Below, piece by piece: positions 44,106-53,995 of a stretch of 64,000 nucleotides of DNA. The translations under genes were made by a program, and so were the position numbers. Below the pieces are notes generated by a model. That model was not told the origin of the DNA and did not search any database. It worked only from the letters and a program-made list of their open reading frames with translations. The stretch is from an uncultured Clostridia bacterium (lineage in GTDB: Bacteria > Bacillota > Clostridia > Christensenellales > CAG-138): positions 61,948 through 125,947 of the forward strand of contig CAMKES010000004.1 in assembly GCA_946411635.1 (NCBI GenBank), read 5' to 3'. Positions within the stretch are counted from its first letter, which is position 1. Each line of letters starts with the position of its first letter.

Positions 44106-44134
44106 AGTATAGCATTCGGACCGGGTTTTTACAA
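44106..44134 (-). promoter_or_regulatory. Predicted promoter of the GNAT gene, leaderless arrangement
   Basis: Minus strand: TTGTAA (44134-44129), a 17-nt spacer, TATACT (44111-44106), then 6 nt (TTTCCC) and ATG. Confidence 0.6.
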
Positions 44135-44200
44135 GGGATTGGGGGATTGCTTTTTCGAAAACGCTTTGATAAAATAAAAGGGTTAAGGAGAGTGTTTCAT

Positions 44201-45889
<1,689 letters not shown>

Positions 45890-45890
45890 T

Positions 45891-47171
45891 ATGCTGGATA
45901 TCAAGTTTGTCCGGGCGAATCCGGACCTCGTGAAGGAAAACATCAAAAAGAAGTTTCAGGACGAGAAGCTGATCCTCGTCGACGAAGTGCTCGCGCTCGA
46001 TAAGGAGTACCGCGAGGCGCACGTGCGCGGCGACTATCTGCGCAACCAGCGCAACGTCATCAGTAAGACCATCGGCATGATGATGGCGCACGGCGAGCGC
46101 GACAAGGCCGAGGAGGCCAAGGCGCAGGTCGGCGCGATGGCGAAGGAGATGGCGGAGCTCGAGGTGCGCGAGACGGAGCTCGAGGGCGAGATCAGAAAGC
46201 GCATGCTGGTGATCCCGAACATCATCGACCCGTCCGTGCCGGTCGGCAGGGACGATTCCGAGAACGTCGAGATCGAACGCTTCGGCGAGCCGGCCGTGCC
46301 GGATTTCGAGATCCCGTACCACGTCGACATCATGGAGCGGCTTTCGGGCATCGATCTCGATTCCGCGCGCAAGACGAGCGGCAACGGGTTCTATTATCTC
46401 ACCGGCGACATCGCGCGGCTGCACAGCGCGGTGCTGTCCTACGCGCGCGATTTCATGATCGACCGCGGCTACACGTACGTCGTGCCGCCGTTCATGATCC
46501 GTTCGGCGGTCGTCGACGGCGTCATGAGCTTCGCCGAGATGGAGAACATGATGTACAAGATCGAGGGCGAGGACCTGTATCTCATCGGCACCTCGGAGCA
46601 CAGCATGATCGGCCGCTTCATGAACACTTTCCACGACGAGGACAAGCTCCCGCTGCGGCTCACGAGCTATTCGCCCTGCTTCCGCAAGGAGGTCGGCGCG
46701 CACGGCATCGAGGAGCGCGGCGTGTACCGCATCCACCAGTTTGAAAAGCAGGAGATGATCGTCGTCTGCAGGCCGGAGGAGAGCAAGGCGATGTACGACG
46801 AGCTGTGGAAGAACACGGTCGATTTCTTCCGCTCGCTGGATATCCCCGTGCGCACGCTCGAGTGCTGCTCGGGGGACCTTGCGGACCTCAAGGTGAAGAG
46901 CTGCGACGTCGAGGCGTGGTCGCCCCGGCAGAAGAAGTACTTCGAGGTCGGCAGCTGCTCGAACCTCGGCGACGCGCAGGCAAGACGCCTCGGCATCCGC
47001 ATCAAGAACAAGGAGAAGGGCAATTACTTCGCGCACACGCTGAACAACACGGTCGTCGCGCCGCCGCGCATGCTGATCGCGTTCCTCGAGAACAACCTCA
47101 ACGCCGACGGCACGATCCGCATCCCCGAGGTGCTGCGTCCGTATATGGGCTTCAAGGACCATATCGGTTAA
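45891..47171 (+). CDS. serS: Seryl-tRNA synthetase
   Basis: Charges tRNA-Ser and tRNA-Sec. The 426-residue class II enzyme has an N-terminal long coiled-coil arm (~residues 30-105). Motif 2 is SPCFRKEVGAHGIEERGVYRIHQF (shown here in part), with the serine site region CSGDLADLKVKSCDVEAW. Motif 3 is in NTVVAPPRMLIAFLENN (the usual form has Gly-x-Arg-x-x-x-Ala). I saw no T-box leader for argS-serS. Confidence 0.96.
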   Translation: MLDIKFVRANPDLVKENIKKKFQDEKLILVDEVLALDKEYREAHVRGDYLRNQRNVISKTIGMMMAHGERDKAEEAKAQVGAMAKEMAELEVRETELEGEIRKRMLVIPNIIDPSVPVGRDDSENVEIERFGEPAVPDFEIPYHVDIMERLSGIDLDSARKTSGNGFYYLTGDIARLHSAVLSYARDFMIDRGYTYVVPPFMIRSAVVDGVMSFAEMENMMYKIEGEDLYLIGTSEHSMIGRFMNTFHDEDKLPLRLTSYSPCFRKEVGAHGIEERGVYRIHQFEKQEMIVVCRPEESKAMYDELWKNTVDFFRSLDIPVRTLECCSGDLADLKVKSCDVEAWSPRQKKYFEVGSCSNLGDAQARRLGIRIKNKEKGNYFAHTLNNTVVAPPRMLIAFLENNLNADGTIRIPEVLRPYMGFKDHIG

Positions 47172-47185
47172 TCAGCACAGAATCA

Positions 47186-47222
47186 AACACACCGTCCGAA
47201 AAACCGGACGGTGTGTTTTGTT
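47186..47222 (+). terminator. Terminator of argS-serS
   Basis: AACACACCGTCCG-AAAAA-CCGGACGGTGTGTT followed by TTGTTTTGG. Confidence 0.85.
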
Positions 47223-47227
47223 TTGGC

Positions 47228-47953
47228 TTATTCCTCGGCTTCGTCGGGCTCTCCGAAGCGCTCCGACGCGTCGAACACGCGGCAGATCGCGCGGTAGTCG
47301 CCGTAGACGGTCAGCTTGTCGCCGTCCTGAAAGACGGTCCTGGCCCCGGCGGGCTTCGCCTTCTGCCCGGGACGCTCGATCAGCAGCACGAGGATGTTGT
47401 GCTCGGGCCGGAGCCCCGACTGCGCGAGCGTCTTGCCGACGTACGCCTCGGGGACCTTGCGCAGCGTGACCTGCGCGATCGAATCCTCGCCGAGATAGTC
47501 GATCGGCATGATGGAGTTCGAGTCGCCCATGTGCGCGACCCTGCCCGCCATCTTTTCAATGAACCGGTCGCCCCACGCGCGGATCTTCGGCACGCGCATG
47601 AACACGATGATGACGGCGGCGGCGAGCAGGGGGATTAGGATGCTGAAGTAGTTCGAGAGCTGCGCGAACTTGATCGAAACGAACACGTTGATCAGCATGG
47701 ATACGATCGTGATGTTGAACACGTATCCGAACAGCATGGTCACGCGCGTGAGCCGTCTGCGGCTCCGCGCGGTCAAAAGCAGTTCGCTCTCGTGTGTGGT
47801 GAAGCCGCAGCCGGTCAAAAGCGAAACGACCTGGAACCGCGCCTTTTCCACGGGAAGCCCCGTGAAGCGGAACAGCGTGGTGAACAGCTCCGATACCACC
47901 CAGTACAGCAGGATGACGAGCGAGAACAGCGTGAGCGCAACGTAGATATTCAT
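47228..47953 (-). CDS. Membrane protein with cytoplasmic RCK_C (TrkA-C) domain
   Basis: The 241-residue protein has about three membrane helices (residues ~5-25, ~75-95, ~100-120). A ~75-residue RCK_C domain follows (VGKTLAQSGLRPEHNILVLLIERPG, FQDGDKLTVYGDY), the nucleotide/ion-sensing module of K+ channels and transporters. There is no K+ filter (TVGYG) in the visible sequence, so it is not a simple channel. The conserved GCGFTTHESELL stretch recalls small clostridial TrkA-C proteins. The function is unknown. Confidence 0.75.
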   Translation of the reverse strand: MNIYVALTLFSLVILLYWVVSELFTTLFRFTGLPVEKARFQVVSLLTGCGFTTHESELLLTARSRRRLTRVTMLFGYVFNITIVSMLINVFVSIKFAQLSNYFSILIPLLAAAVIIVFMRVPKIRAWGDRFIEKMAGRVAHMGDSNSIMPIDYLGEDSIAQVTLRKVPEAYVGKTLAQSGLRPEHNILVLLIERPGQKAKPAGARTVFQDGDKLTVYGDYRAICRVFDASERFGEPDEAEE

Positions 47954-47972
47954 ATCGAAAGCCCCTTTTCGC

Positions 47973-47995
47973 AGCGGTTCGGGCCGCTTTTTTTT
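47973..47995 (+). terminator. Hairpin with T-run upstream of the capsid cassette
   Basis: AGCGG-TTCGG-GCCGCT followed by TTTTTTTT. It sits between serS and the phage-like cassette on the plus strand and would block read-through into it. On the minus strand it is in the leader of the RCK_C gene. Confidence 0.6.
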
Positions 47996-48120
47996 ATTGT
48001 ATCACGAAATGCCGCGCCGCGCAACGGCGAGAGAATTGCGGCGGAAATGTGAAAAAACTTTCGCAGTTTTCGGGCCGCCGCATCGGGTATGATGGTCCTG
48101 CGAAAGGAAAGGAGACGGAC

Positions 48121-48510
48121 ATGGAACGGAAATCGGAACGGATGAACGGCGCGATCGGGGCGTACTTTGCGGCGTGCGACGCAACGCGCGAGCGTCTGCA
48201 GCTGAAAAACGGCGGATATGAAGAGAGACAGATCCCCTACACCCTGTTCGGTCTTGCGCGGGCGGTGAAGCTGACGCCGGAGGAGATCCTTGCGGCGTTT
48301 CGCACCGGACGGCGGTCGAAGACCGACGCGATCCTGCGCGACGCCGTTCTGAAGATCGCCTCGTACACGCTCGAGCACGCGCTGCTCGGCGACCTGTCCT
48401 ATCAGGTGGCGCTCGAGACCATCCGCGCGATGGGACTCACGGACGGCGCGGAACACGGCGGCGATCTCAGGATCGTTCTGGACGAGACCGCGGAGAGGTA
48501 CGCGAAATGA
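48121..48510 (+). CDS. Small terminase subunit-like DNA-binding protein
   Basis: The 129-residue protein has a predicted HTH region (YTLFGLARAVKLTPEEILAAF) and a helical body (AILRDAVLKIASYTLEHALL), the layout of small terminase subunits. It sits directly before the large terminase with a 4-nt ATGA overlap, which is the main support. The ribosome site is AAAGGAG. It would recognise the packaging site on DNA. Confidence 0.75.
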   Translation: MERKSERMNGAIGAYFAACDATRERLQLKNGGYEERQIPYTLFGLARAVKLTPEEILAAFRTGRRSKTDAILRDAVLKIASYTLEHALLGDLSYQVALETIRAMGLTDGAEHGGDLRIVLDETAERYAK

Positions 48511-49838
48511 TCCTGCATCTTGAGGGCGTTCCGAATCCGAAACAGCAGCGGTTCTTTCTGGCCGAAGCGCGGCACGTGGCGTACGGCGGCGCGCGCGGGG
48601 GCGGCAAGTCGTGGGCGATGCGGCGCAAGTTCGTGCTCCTTGCCTTTCGCTATGCGGGGCTGAATCTCCTGCTTCTGCGCCGCACGCTGCCGGAGCTGAA
48701 CGAGAACCACGTGCTTCCGCTGCAGCGGGAGCTTGCCGGCGCGGTGCCGTACCACGCGGCGCAGCGCGCGTTCCTGTTCCCGAACGGCAGCCGCATCAAG
48801 CTCGGCTACTGCGACCGCGAGGCGGACGTGTTCCAGTACCAGGGGCAGGAGTACGACGTGATCGGACTCGAGGAGGCGACGCACTTTACCGAGTCGCAGA
48901 TGCAGTTCCTTCTGACGTGCAACCGCTCGGTCCGTTCCGATTTCACGCCGCGCGCGTACTATACGTGCAACCCCGGCGGCGTGGGGCACGCGTGGGTCAA
49001 GCGGCTGTTCATCGACCGCGACTACCGCAACAGCGAGCGCGCGGAGGACTACGTGTTCATTCCGGCGCGCGTGACCGACAATCCGGTGCTTCTCCGGAAC
49101 GATCCGGATTACCTGAAGACGCTCGAAAACTTGCCCGAGCATCTGAGAAAAGCGTATCTGAACGGCAGCTGGGACGTCCTGGAGGGACAGTACTTCCGGG
49201 AGTTTGACCGCAGCGTGCACGTCGTGAGCCCGACGCGGCTCCCGGTGGAGTGGAAGCGCTTTCGCGCTATGGACTGGGGCTACAACGACCCTTGCTGCGT
49301 TCTGTGGTTTGCCGTCGGACCGGAGGGAAAGATCTTCGTTTACCGCGAACTGTACCTCCGCAGAACGCTTTCGAGCGAGATCGCGCGGCGGGTGAAGGAG
49401 CTGTCGCAGGGGGAACGCATCGCCTACACGGTCGCGTCGCCCGACGCGTGGCAGAAGCGCGGGCTTGCGGGCGCGGAGGGCGAGAGCATCGCCGACGTCT
49501 TCTCGAAAAACGGCGTGCCGCTGATCCCCGCCGACAACGCCCGCGTCCCGGGCTGGCAGCGCGTTCGCGAAGCGCTCGCCCCGGGCGCGGACGGCACGCC
49601 GGAGCTTGCGATCTTCGACACGTGCAGGAACCTGATCCGCACGCTCCCGACGCTGACGTTCGACGCGCACGACGCCGAGGACGTATCCGACCTCTCGGAG
49701 GATCACGCGCCGGAGGCGCTGCGCTACGGTCTGATGAGCCGCCCCCGCCCCGCACGGGCAAAGGACCCGGCCGCCGTCCGCCGCTACGATCCGCTTTCCC
49801 GCGCGAGCGACCCGTATCCCGGGTACGTCGGACTGTAG
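48507..49838 (+). CDS. Large terminase subunit (packaging ATPase/nuclease)
   Basis: The 443-residue protein has Walker A YGGARGGGKSWAM (residues ~27-35) and Walker B with catalytic Glu in YDVIGLEEATHF (~117-127). Coupling motif LTCNR/YYTCNP follows, and a C-terminal RuvC-like nuclease domain starts with FRAMDWGYNDP (~250). It is a complete, apparently functional Terminase_6/PBSX-type motor that would fill capsids with DNA. Confidence 0.93.
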   Translation: MILHLEGVPNPKQQRFFLAEARHVAYGGARGGGKSWAMRRKFVLLAFRYAGLNLLLLRRTLPELNENHVLPLQRELAGAVPYHAAQRAFLFPNGSRIKLGYCDREADVFQYQGQEYDVIGLEEATHFTESQMQFLLTCNRSVRSDFTPRAYYTCNPGGVGHAWVKRLFIDRDYRNSERAEDYVFIPARVTDNPVLLRNDPDYLKTLENLPEHLRKAYLNGSWDVLEGQYFREFDRSVHVVSPTRLPVEWKRFRAMDWGYNDPCCVLWFAVGPEGKIFVYRELYLRRTLSSEIARRVKELSQGERIAYTVASPDAWQKRGLAGAEGESIADVFSKNGVPLIPADNARVPGWQRVREALAPGADGTPELAIFDTCRNLIRTLPTLTFDAHDAEDVSDLSEDHAPEALRYGLMSRPRPARAKDPAAVRRYDPLSRASDPYPGYVGL

Positions 49839-49884
49839 GGGCGGCGAAAAAACGCCCCGCTCAAATCAAGAATGGAGAACTGAC

Positions 49885-51501
49885 ATGAAAGTAAGACAAT
49901 CCGAATCCAAAAGACGGCTTGCGGAAAAGGCGACGACGCTGTTCAACGAGTTCCGCAACGCCTACGCCAACGAGTGGAGACGGCAGGAGCACTGCGAGCG
50001 GATGTACCGCGGCGAGCACTGGCACGACGTGCCCGTCGAGGACCCGAACGAGCCGCGGCCGGTCACGCCGATCCTGCAGTCCACGATCGAGAACGTCGCC
50101 GCCGACCTCACCGAGCAGGTGCCTGAGGCGGTGATCGAGCCGGAAAGCGCGAAGGACGCCTTCGCCGCGCGCGTCATCGACGCCGTGATCCGCCGGAACC
50201 ACGACGCCGCGTCGTATCCGGTCGAGTACCGCAAGCTGGCGCACGATCTGCTCGTCGGCGGCTGGTGCGTGCAGGAGGTCGGCTACGACAGCGCGGCAAA
50301 CGGCGGGCTCGGCGGCGCGTTCATCCGCCGCGTCGACATCCGCAGCATCCTGTTCGATCCGGCCGTGACCGATCTTCAGGACGGGCGCGCGGTGTTCAAG
50401 ATCGCGCTGCGCCCGAAGGCGTGGATCGAAGCGCACTATCCCGACGTTTATCCGCTGATCGAAGCACAGCCTTCGGACGCGTCGGTGCGCATCACCGACG
50501 AGATCCTCACGCCCGATCCGAAGAGCGTCTGTCTGCTGATCGAATACTGGCGCAGGGAGTACGACGCGCAGGCGGACGCGTACCGCGTGCACATGGCGCT
50601 GCTCTCAAACGGCGTCGTGCTCGAGGACAGCCGCGACGTGAAGCCGGAGGGCTATTTTGCACACGGCCGTTACCCGTTCGTAACGACGACGCTCTACCCG
50701 CGAAAGGGAAGCGCCCTCGGCTTCGGCATCGTCGATCTGTTCGGCACGCAGCAGCTGTACGCGGACAAGCTCGACCAGCTCGTGCTGAAAAACGCGTTCC
50801 TCGCCTCGCGCAACAAGCTGCTGGTCACCGAAGCGTCCGGCTTCGACGCCGACGATCTTCGGGACTGGGCGAAGGACGTGCACACCGGCGAGAACCTGAA
50901 CGGCGTCACGTGGATGGCGACGCCGCCGCTGCCGAACTACCTGCTCTCGTACGTCCGCGCGATCCGCGAGGACATCAAGGAGGAGAGCGGCGCGAACCAA
51001 TCCTCGCGCGGCGCGGTCGCGAACAACGTCACCGCCGCCCGCGCCATCGAAGCGCTGCAGGAGATGAGCACGAAGCGCGCGCGCATGGCGACCGACCAGC
51101 TGCACGAGGCGTTCCGCGAGGCGGTGCGCATGGAGATCGAGACGGAGCGCGAGTTCAACTGCTTCCTGCGCCCGGTCACGATCACGGTCGACGGCGCGCC
51201 GAGAGAGGTGCTGTTCGACAGCGCGATGCTCGAAAAGAGCGCGCCGGGCGGCGCGGCGCTGCCGATCGAGTTTCTGATCTCGATCAAGGCGGTCCGGCGG
51301 AACCGCTTTGCCGAAGCGAGCCAGAACGAGCTGATGATGAACCTGCTTTCCATGGGCGCGATCACGAAGGAACAGGCGATCGGCCTCATGGTCTTTGAGG
51401 GCAAGGAACAGGTGCTGAAAAGCATGCGGGAAGCCGCGGACGCACAGGAGCCGCTGTTTCCCGAACGAACGAAATCCAAACGATCCGGAGGACGAAAATG
51501 A
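49885..51501 (+). CDS. Portal protein
   Basis: The 538-residue protein resembles P22-type portals of podovirus-like phages: an N-terminal helical part (FNEFRNAYANEWRRQEHCERM), central wing/stem (VDIRSILFDPAVTDLQDGRA, FGTQQLYADKLDQLVLKNAFL) and a Gln/Ser segment (SGANQSSRGAVANNVTAARA). It forms the dodecameric DNA channel at a capsid vertex. It starts 46 nt after terL with GGAGA and overlaps the next gene as ATGA. Confidence 0.85.
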   Translation: MKVRQSESKRRLAEKATTLFNEFRNAYANEWRRQEHCERMYRGEHWHDVPVEDPNEPRPVTPILQSTIENVAADLTEQVPEAVIEPESAKDAFAARVIDAVIRRNHDAASYPVEYRKLAHDLLVGGWCVQEVGYDSAANGGLGGAFIRRVDIRSILFDPAVTDLQDGRAVFKIALRPKAWIEAHYPDVYPLIEAQPSDASVRITDEILTPDPKSVCLLIEYWRREYDAQADAYRVHMALLSNGVVLEDSRDVKPEGYFAHGRYPFVTTTLYPRKGSALGFGIVDLFGTQQLYADKLDQLVLKNAFLASRNKLLVTEASGFDADDLRDWAKDVHTGENLNGVTWMATPPLPNYLLSYVRAIREDIKEESGANQSSRGAVANNVTAARAIEALQEMSTKRARMATDQLHEAFREAVRMEIETEREFNCFLRPVTITVDGAPREVLFDSAMLEKSAPGGAALPIEFLISIKAVRRNRFAEASQNELMMNLLSMGAITKEQAIGLMVFEGKEQVLKSMREAADAQEPLFPERTKSKRSGGRK

Positions 51502-51917
51502 TCTTTAAGAAGAAACAGGAACCGGCGGAAACGACGCCGGAGGAAACCGCTGAAAACCCGTTCACGGAAGCGGCCGAGGAGCTTCTGGCGCTCGAGCAGG
51601 CGAACGAACTGCCCGAAGGCTTCGAGCTGAAGACCGCGGCGGCCGACCCGGCGTTTGCCGGGCTGCTCGCCGAATTCGAGCCGAAGGCCGCGGTGCGCAT
51701 CTACGTCGCGGAACGCCGCGCCGACGAGGCGGAGGAGACCGCGAAAACGCGCATGAGCGAACAGGCGCGCACCCGCAGCGCGCTTCCGAAGAGCCAGCGT
51801 ACCGACCGCGCGGTCGCGCCCGCGCCGGACTATATGTCCATGTCGAGGGAAGCGTTCCGCGCGCTGGAACAGCAGTACAGAAACGCCGCGCATAACGGCA
51901 AACGCGTTCATATCTGA
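51498..51917 (+). CDS. Acidic phage protein, scaffold-like position
   Basis: The 139-residue protein is Glu/Ala-rich and mostly helical. It has no recognisable domain; its acidic N-terminus and basic C-terminus (YRNAAHNGKRVHI), and its location between portal and capsid genes, fit a scaffolding protein. The assignment rests on position only. Confidence 0.5.
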   Translation: MIFKKKQEPAETTPEETAENPFTEAAEELLALEQANELPEGFELKTAAADPAFAGLLAEFEPKAAVRIYVAERRADEAEETAKTRMSEQARTRSALPKSQRTDRAVAPAPDYMSMSREAFRALEQQYRNAAHNGKRVHI

Positions 51918-51931
51918 AAGGAGAAACCCGA

Positions 51932-53134
51932 ATGAATACCACTCTGAACACAGCAGGCACCGCTTATTTCAATAAGCAGTTTTACGACAAGAAGCTTCTG
52001 GAGACCGCGAAGACGCGGCTCGTCCACGCGACGTTCGGCCAGAAGCGCAGCATCCCGCGCCACGGCGGCAAGCGCGTGGAATTCCGCAAGTACGATCTGT
52101 TCACGCCCGACGCCGACGCGCTGACGCTCGTGGAGGGCGTAACGCCGACCGGTCAGTCCCTGACGCAGTCGAAGGTCGAGGCGGAGGTCAGCCAGTACGG
52201 CGCGTACGTCGAGGTCAGCGATCTTCTGGACCTCACCGCGTACGACGAGGTGCTGGCGGATTCCGCGGAACTCCTCGGCGAGCAGCTCGGCACCGTCATC
52301 GAATGGGTCACGCGCGACGCGATGTGCGCCACGACCAACGTCCAGTACGCGAACGGCAAGAGCGGCAGAAACGATCTGCTCTCCACCGACGTTCTGACGG
52401 TCGACGAGATCCGCAAGGCGGTCCGCACGCTGAAGAAGAACAAGGCGCGCACGTTCGCGTCCGCGCCCGACGGTTCCGTCCGCCGTCCGCACTACGTCTG
52501 CATCTGCTCGCCCGACGCGACGTACGACCTGCAGAACGACGCGCTCTGGCAGGACGTTTCGAAGTACAGCAACGCGGAGCAGATCTACTCCGGCGAGATC
52601 GGCCGTCTGTTCGGCGTCGTGTTCGTCGAGTCGACCGAGGCGAAGGTCTACCGGCAGACCGTCTACAACAAGGCGGCGGTCGCCGGAACGAACACGCACG
52701 TCGTCGTGCTCGCGAACGAGCCGGACGAACGCGCGGCGAAGTATCTCAGCAAGGCCGGCAACAAGGTGTTCATCGGCTCGAACGAGGTCACGATCACCGC
52801 GTATTCGCCCGACGATCTGGAGCTGAGCTTCTCGGAGACGATCAGCTTCTCCGCGAACGCCGAGGTCTACACGAAGGACGCGGGCAAGGCCGGCTCCGGC
52901 ACGCAGAAGGAACCGGACGTCCACGCCACGCTGGTGTTCGGCGCGGACGCGTACGGCGTCATCGACGTCGACGGCTCCGGCACGATGGAGACCATCGTGA
53001 AGCCGCACGGCAGCGAGGGCAGCGGCGATCCGCTGAACCAGCGCGCAACGGTCGGCGCAAAGGTCGCCGCCTATGCCGCAAAGGTGCTGAACCCGCTGTG
53101 GCTCGTGCGCATCGAGCACGGCGTCAGCGCCTGA
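51932..53134 (+). CDS. Major capsid protein, N4-gp56 family
   Basis: The 400-residue protein follows the N4-gp56 pattern: FNKQFYDKKLLETAKTRLVH, IPRHGGKRVEFRKY, EVSDLLDLTAYDEV, a long helix, then the C-terminal PLNQRATVGAKVAAYA...LWLVRIEHG ending. It has the HK97-like fold expected of a shell protein. An extra segment around residues 265-330 (SKAGNKVFIGSNEVTITAYS, ...ETISFSANAEVYTK) may be a surface decoration. AAGGAGAA precedes the ATG. Confidence 0.87.
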   Translation: MNTTLNTAGTAYFNKQFYDKKLLETAKTRLVHATFGQKRSIPRHGGKRVEFRKYDLFTPDADALTLVEGVTPTGQSLTQSKVEAEVSQYGAYVEVSDLLDLTAYDEVLADSAELLGEQLGTVIEWVTRDAMCATTNVQYANGKSGRNDLLSTDVLTVDEIRKAVRTLKKNKARTFASAPDGSVRRPHYVCICSPDATYDLQNDALWQDVSKYSNAEQIYSGEIGRLFGVVFVESTEAKVYRQTVYNKAAVAGTNTHVVVLANEPDERAAKYLSKAGNKVFIGSNEVTITAYSPDDLELSFSETISFSANAEVYTKDAGKAGSGTQKEPDVHATLVFGADAYGVIDVDGSGTMETIVKPHGSEGSGDPLNQRATVGAKVAAYAAKVLNPLWLVRIEHGVSA

Positions 53135-53143
53135 TCGGAGCAC

Positions 53144-53169
53144 GGGGGAGGCGACCCCTCCCCCTTTTT
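53144..53169 (+). terminator. Terminator-like hairpin after the capsid gene
   Basis: GGGGGAGG-CGAC-CCCTCCCCC followed by TTTTT. Placed within the cassette, it would make capsid mRNA more abundant than downstream genes, as in many phages. Confidence 0.75.
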
Positions 53170-53186
53170 CGGAAAGGAGCAAGGAA

Positions 53187-53432
53187 ATGAGAACGAATCA
53201 GGATAACAACGCGCGCCCTGCGGAGGCGACCGTCTCGGTCTATCTGCCCGCAGAGGGGATCGGACCGTATCTGGAAGGCGCGCACAACGGCGTGAACTTC
53301 CGGATCCCGACGGGACGCATCGTCGAGGTGCCGGAACGGATCGCGGAGATCCTCGTCGAAAGCCGCAGAGGGCTTCGGGAGGACGGCGACGCGGCGCCGT
53401 TCGAGGCGGCCGGCGGCAGAAGGATCGGGTGA
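53187..53432 (+). CDS. Small phage protein of unknown function
   Basis: The 81-residue protein (VSVYLPAEGIGPYLEGAHNG, VNFRIPTGRIVEVPERIAEI) resembles the small proteins often encoded just after N4-gp56 capsid genes. The role is unknown. It has a GGAAAGGAG ribosome site and a 4-nt overlap with the next gene. Confidence 0.65.
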   Translation: MRTNQDNNARPAEATVSVYLPAEGIGPYLEGAHNGVNFRIPTGRIVEVPERIAEILVESRRGLREDGDAAPFEAAGGRRIG

Positions 53433-53983
53433 TCGGCATGACGGTGCAGGATTTGATCCGAAACGCGCTGGCGGAGCTCGAATACCCTTCGGACACCGCG
53501 GCGCTGCCGCTCTGGCAGGAGAAACTGATCCGCTTCGCAAACGAGGCGGTCGCCGACATCGTCGCGACGTTCCGCCCGTGGCGGCGCGATCCGCTTCCGC
53601 TGACGAACGGAACGCTGACGCTCTCCGCGCTTCCGCGCACCGCCGCAAAGGTGCTCGGCGTGGAACGCTGCGGCGTTCGCCTGCCGTTTTACTACGGGGA
53701 AAGCACGGGCGTGCTGCGCGTGCCGGGCGTGCCGGACGGGACGCTGACCGTCGTGTACCGGTACGTGCCCGCGACGCTTTCCGCGCTGACCGACGTGCCG
53801 GAGCTGCCGTCGTGCTGCCACCCGCTGATCGTGACGTACATGGTCGCGCGGTTCGGCATGCAGAACGACGCGCAGGGCATGAACCGCGCGTCCGCGGCGC
53901 TTTCGGTCTACGAGGCGCAGAAGCGCAGGCTGAAGCTCGATTTCGACGAGCCCGCGGGCTACGACATCTATCACTGCTTTTAG
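53429..53983 (+). CDS. Head-tail adaptor-like protein
   Basis: The 184-residue protein begins VQDLIRNALAELEYPSDTA with LIRFANEAVADIVATF, and continues with a β-rich middle and GMQNDAQGMNRASAALSVYE. This is typical of helical-bundle adaptor proteins that dock on portals (gp4/gp6-like). A GTG start at 53429 overlapping the previous stop is chosen; ATG at 53438 is possible. It supports a short-tailed particle. Confidence 0.7.
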   Translation: MIGMTVQDLIRNALAELEYPSDTAALPLWQEKLIRFANEAVADIVATFRPWRRDPLPLTNGTLTLSALPRTAAKVLGVERCGVRLPFYYGESTGVLRVPGVPDGTLTVVYRYVPATLSALTDVPELPSCCHPLIVTYMVARFGMQNDAQGMNRASAALSVYEAQKRRLKLDFDEPAGYDIYHCF

Positions 53984-53995
53984 GAGGGGATCCGT

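Noticed and set aside
44135..44200. T-box leader for argS-serS
   Set aside because: There are only ~100 nt between the genes, with no specifier stem, no T-box consensus and no terminator/antiterminator pair.
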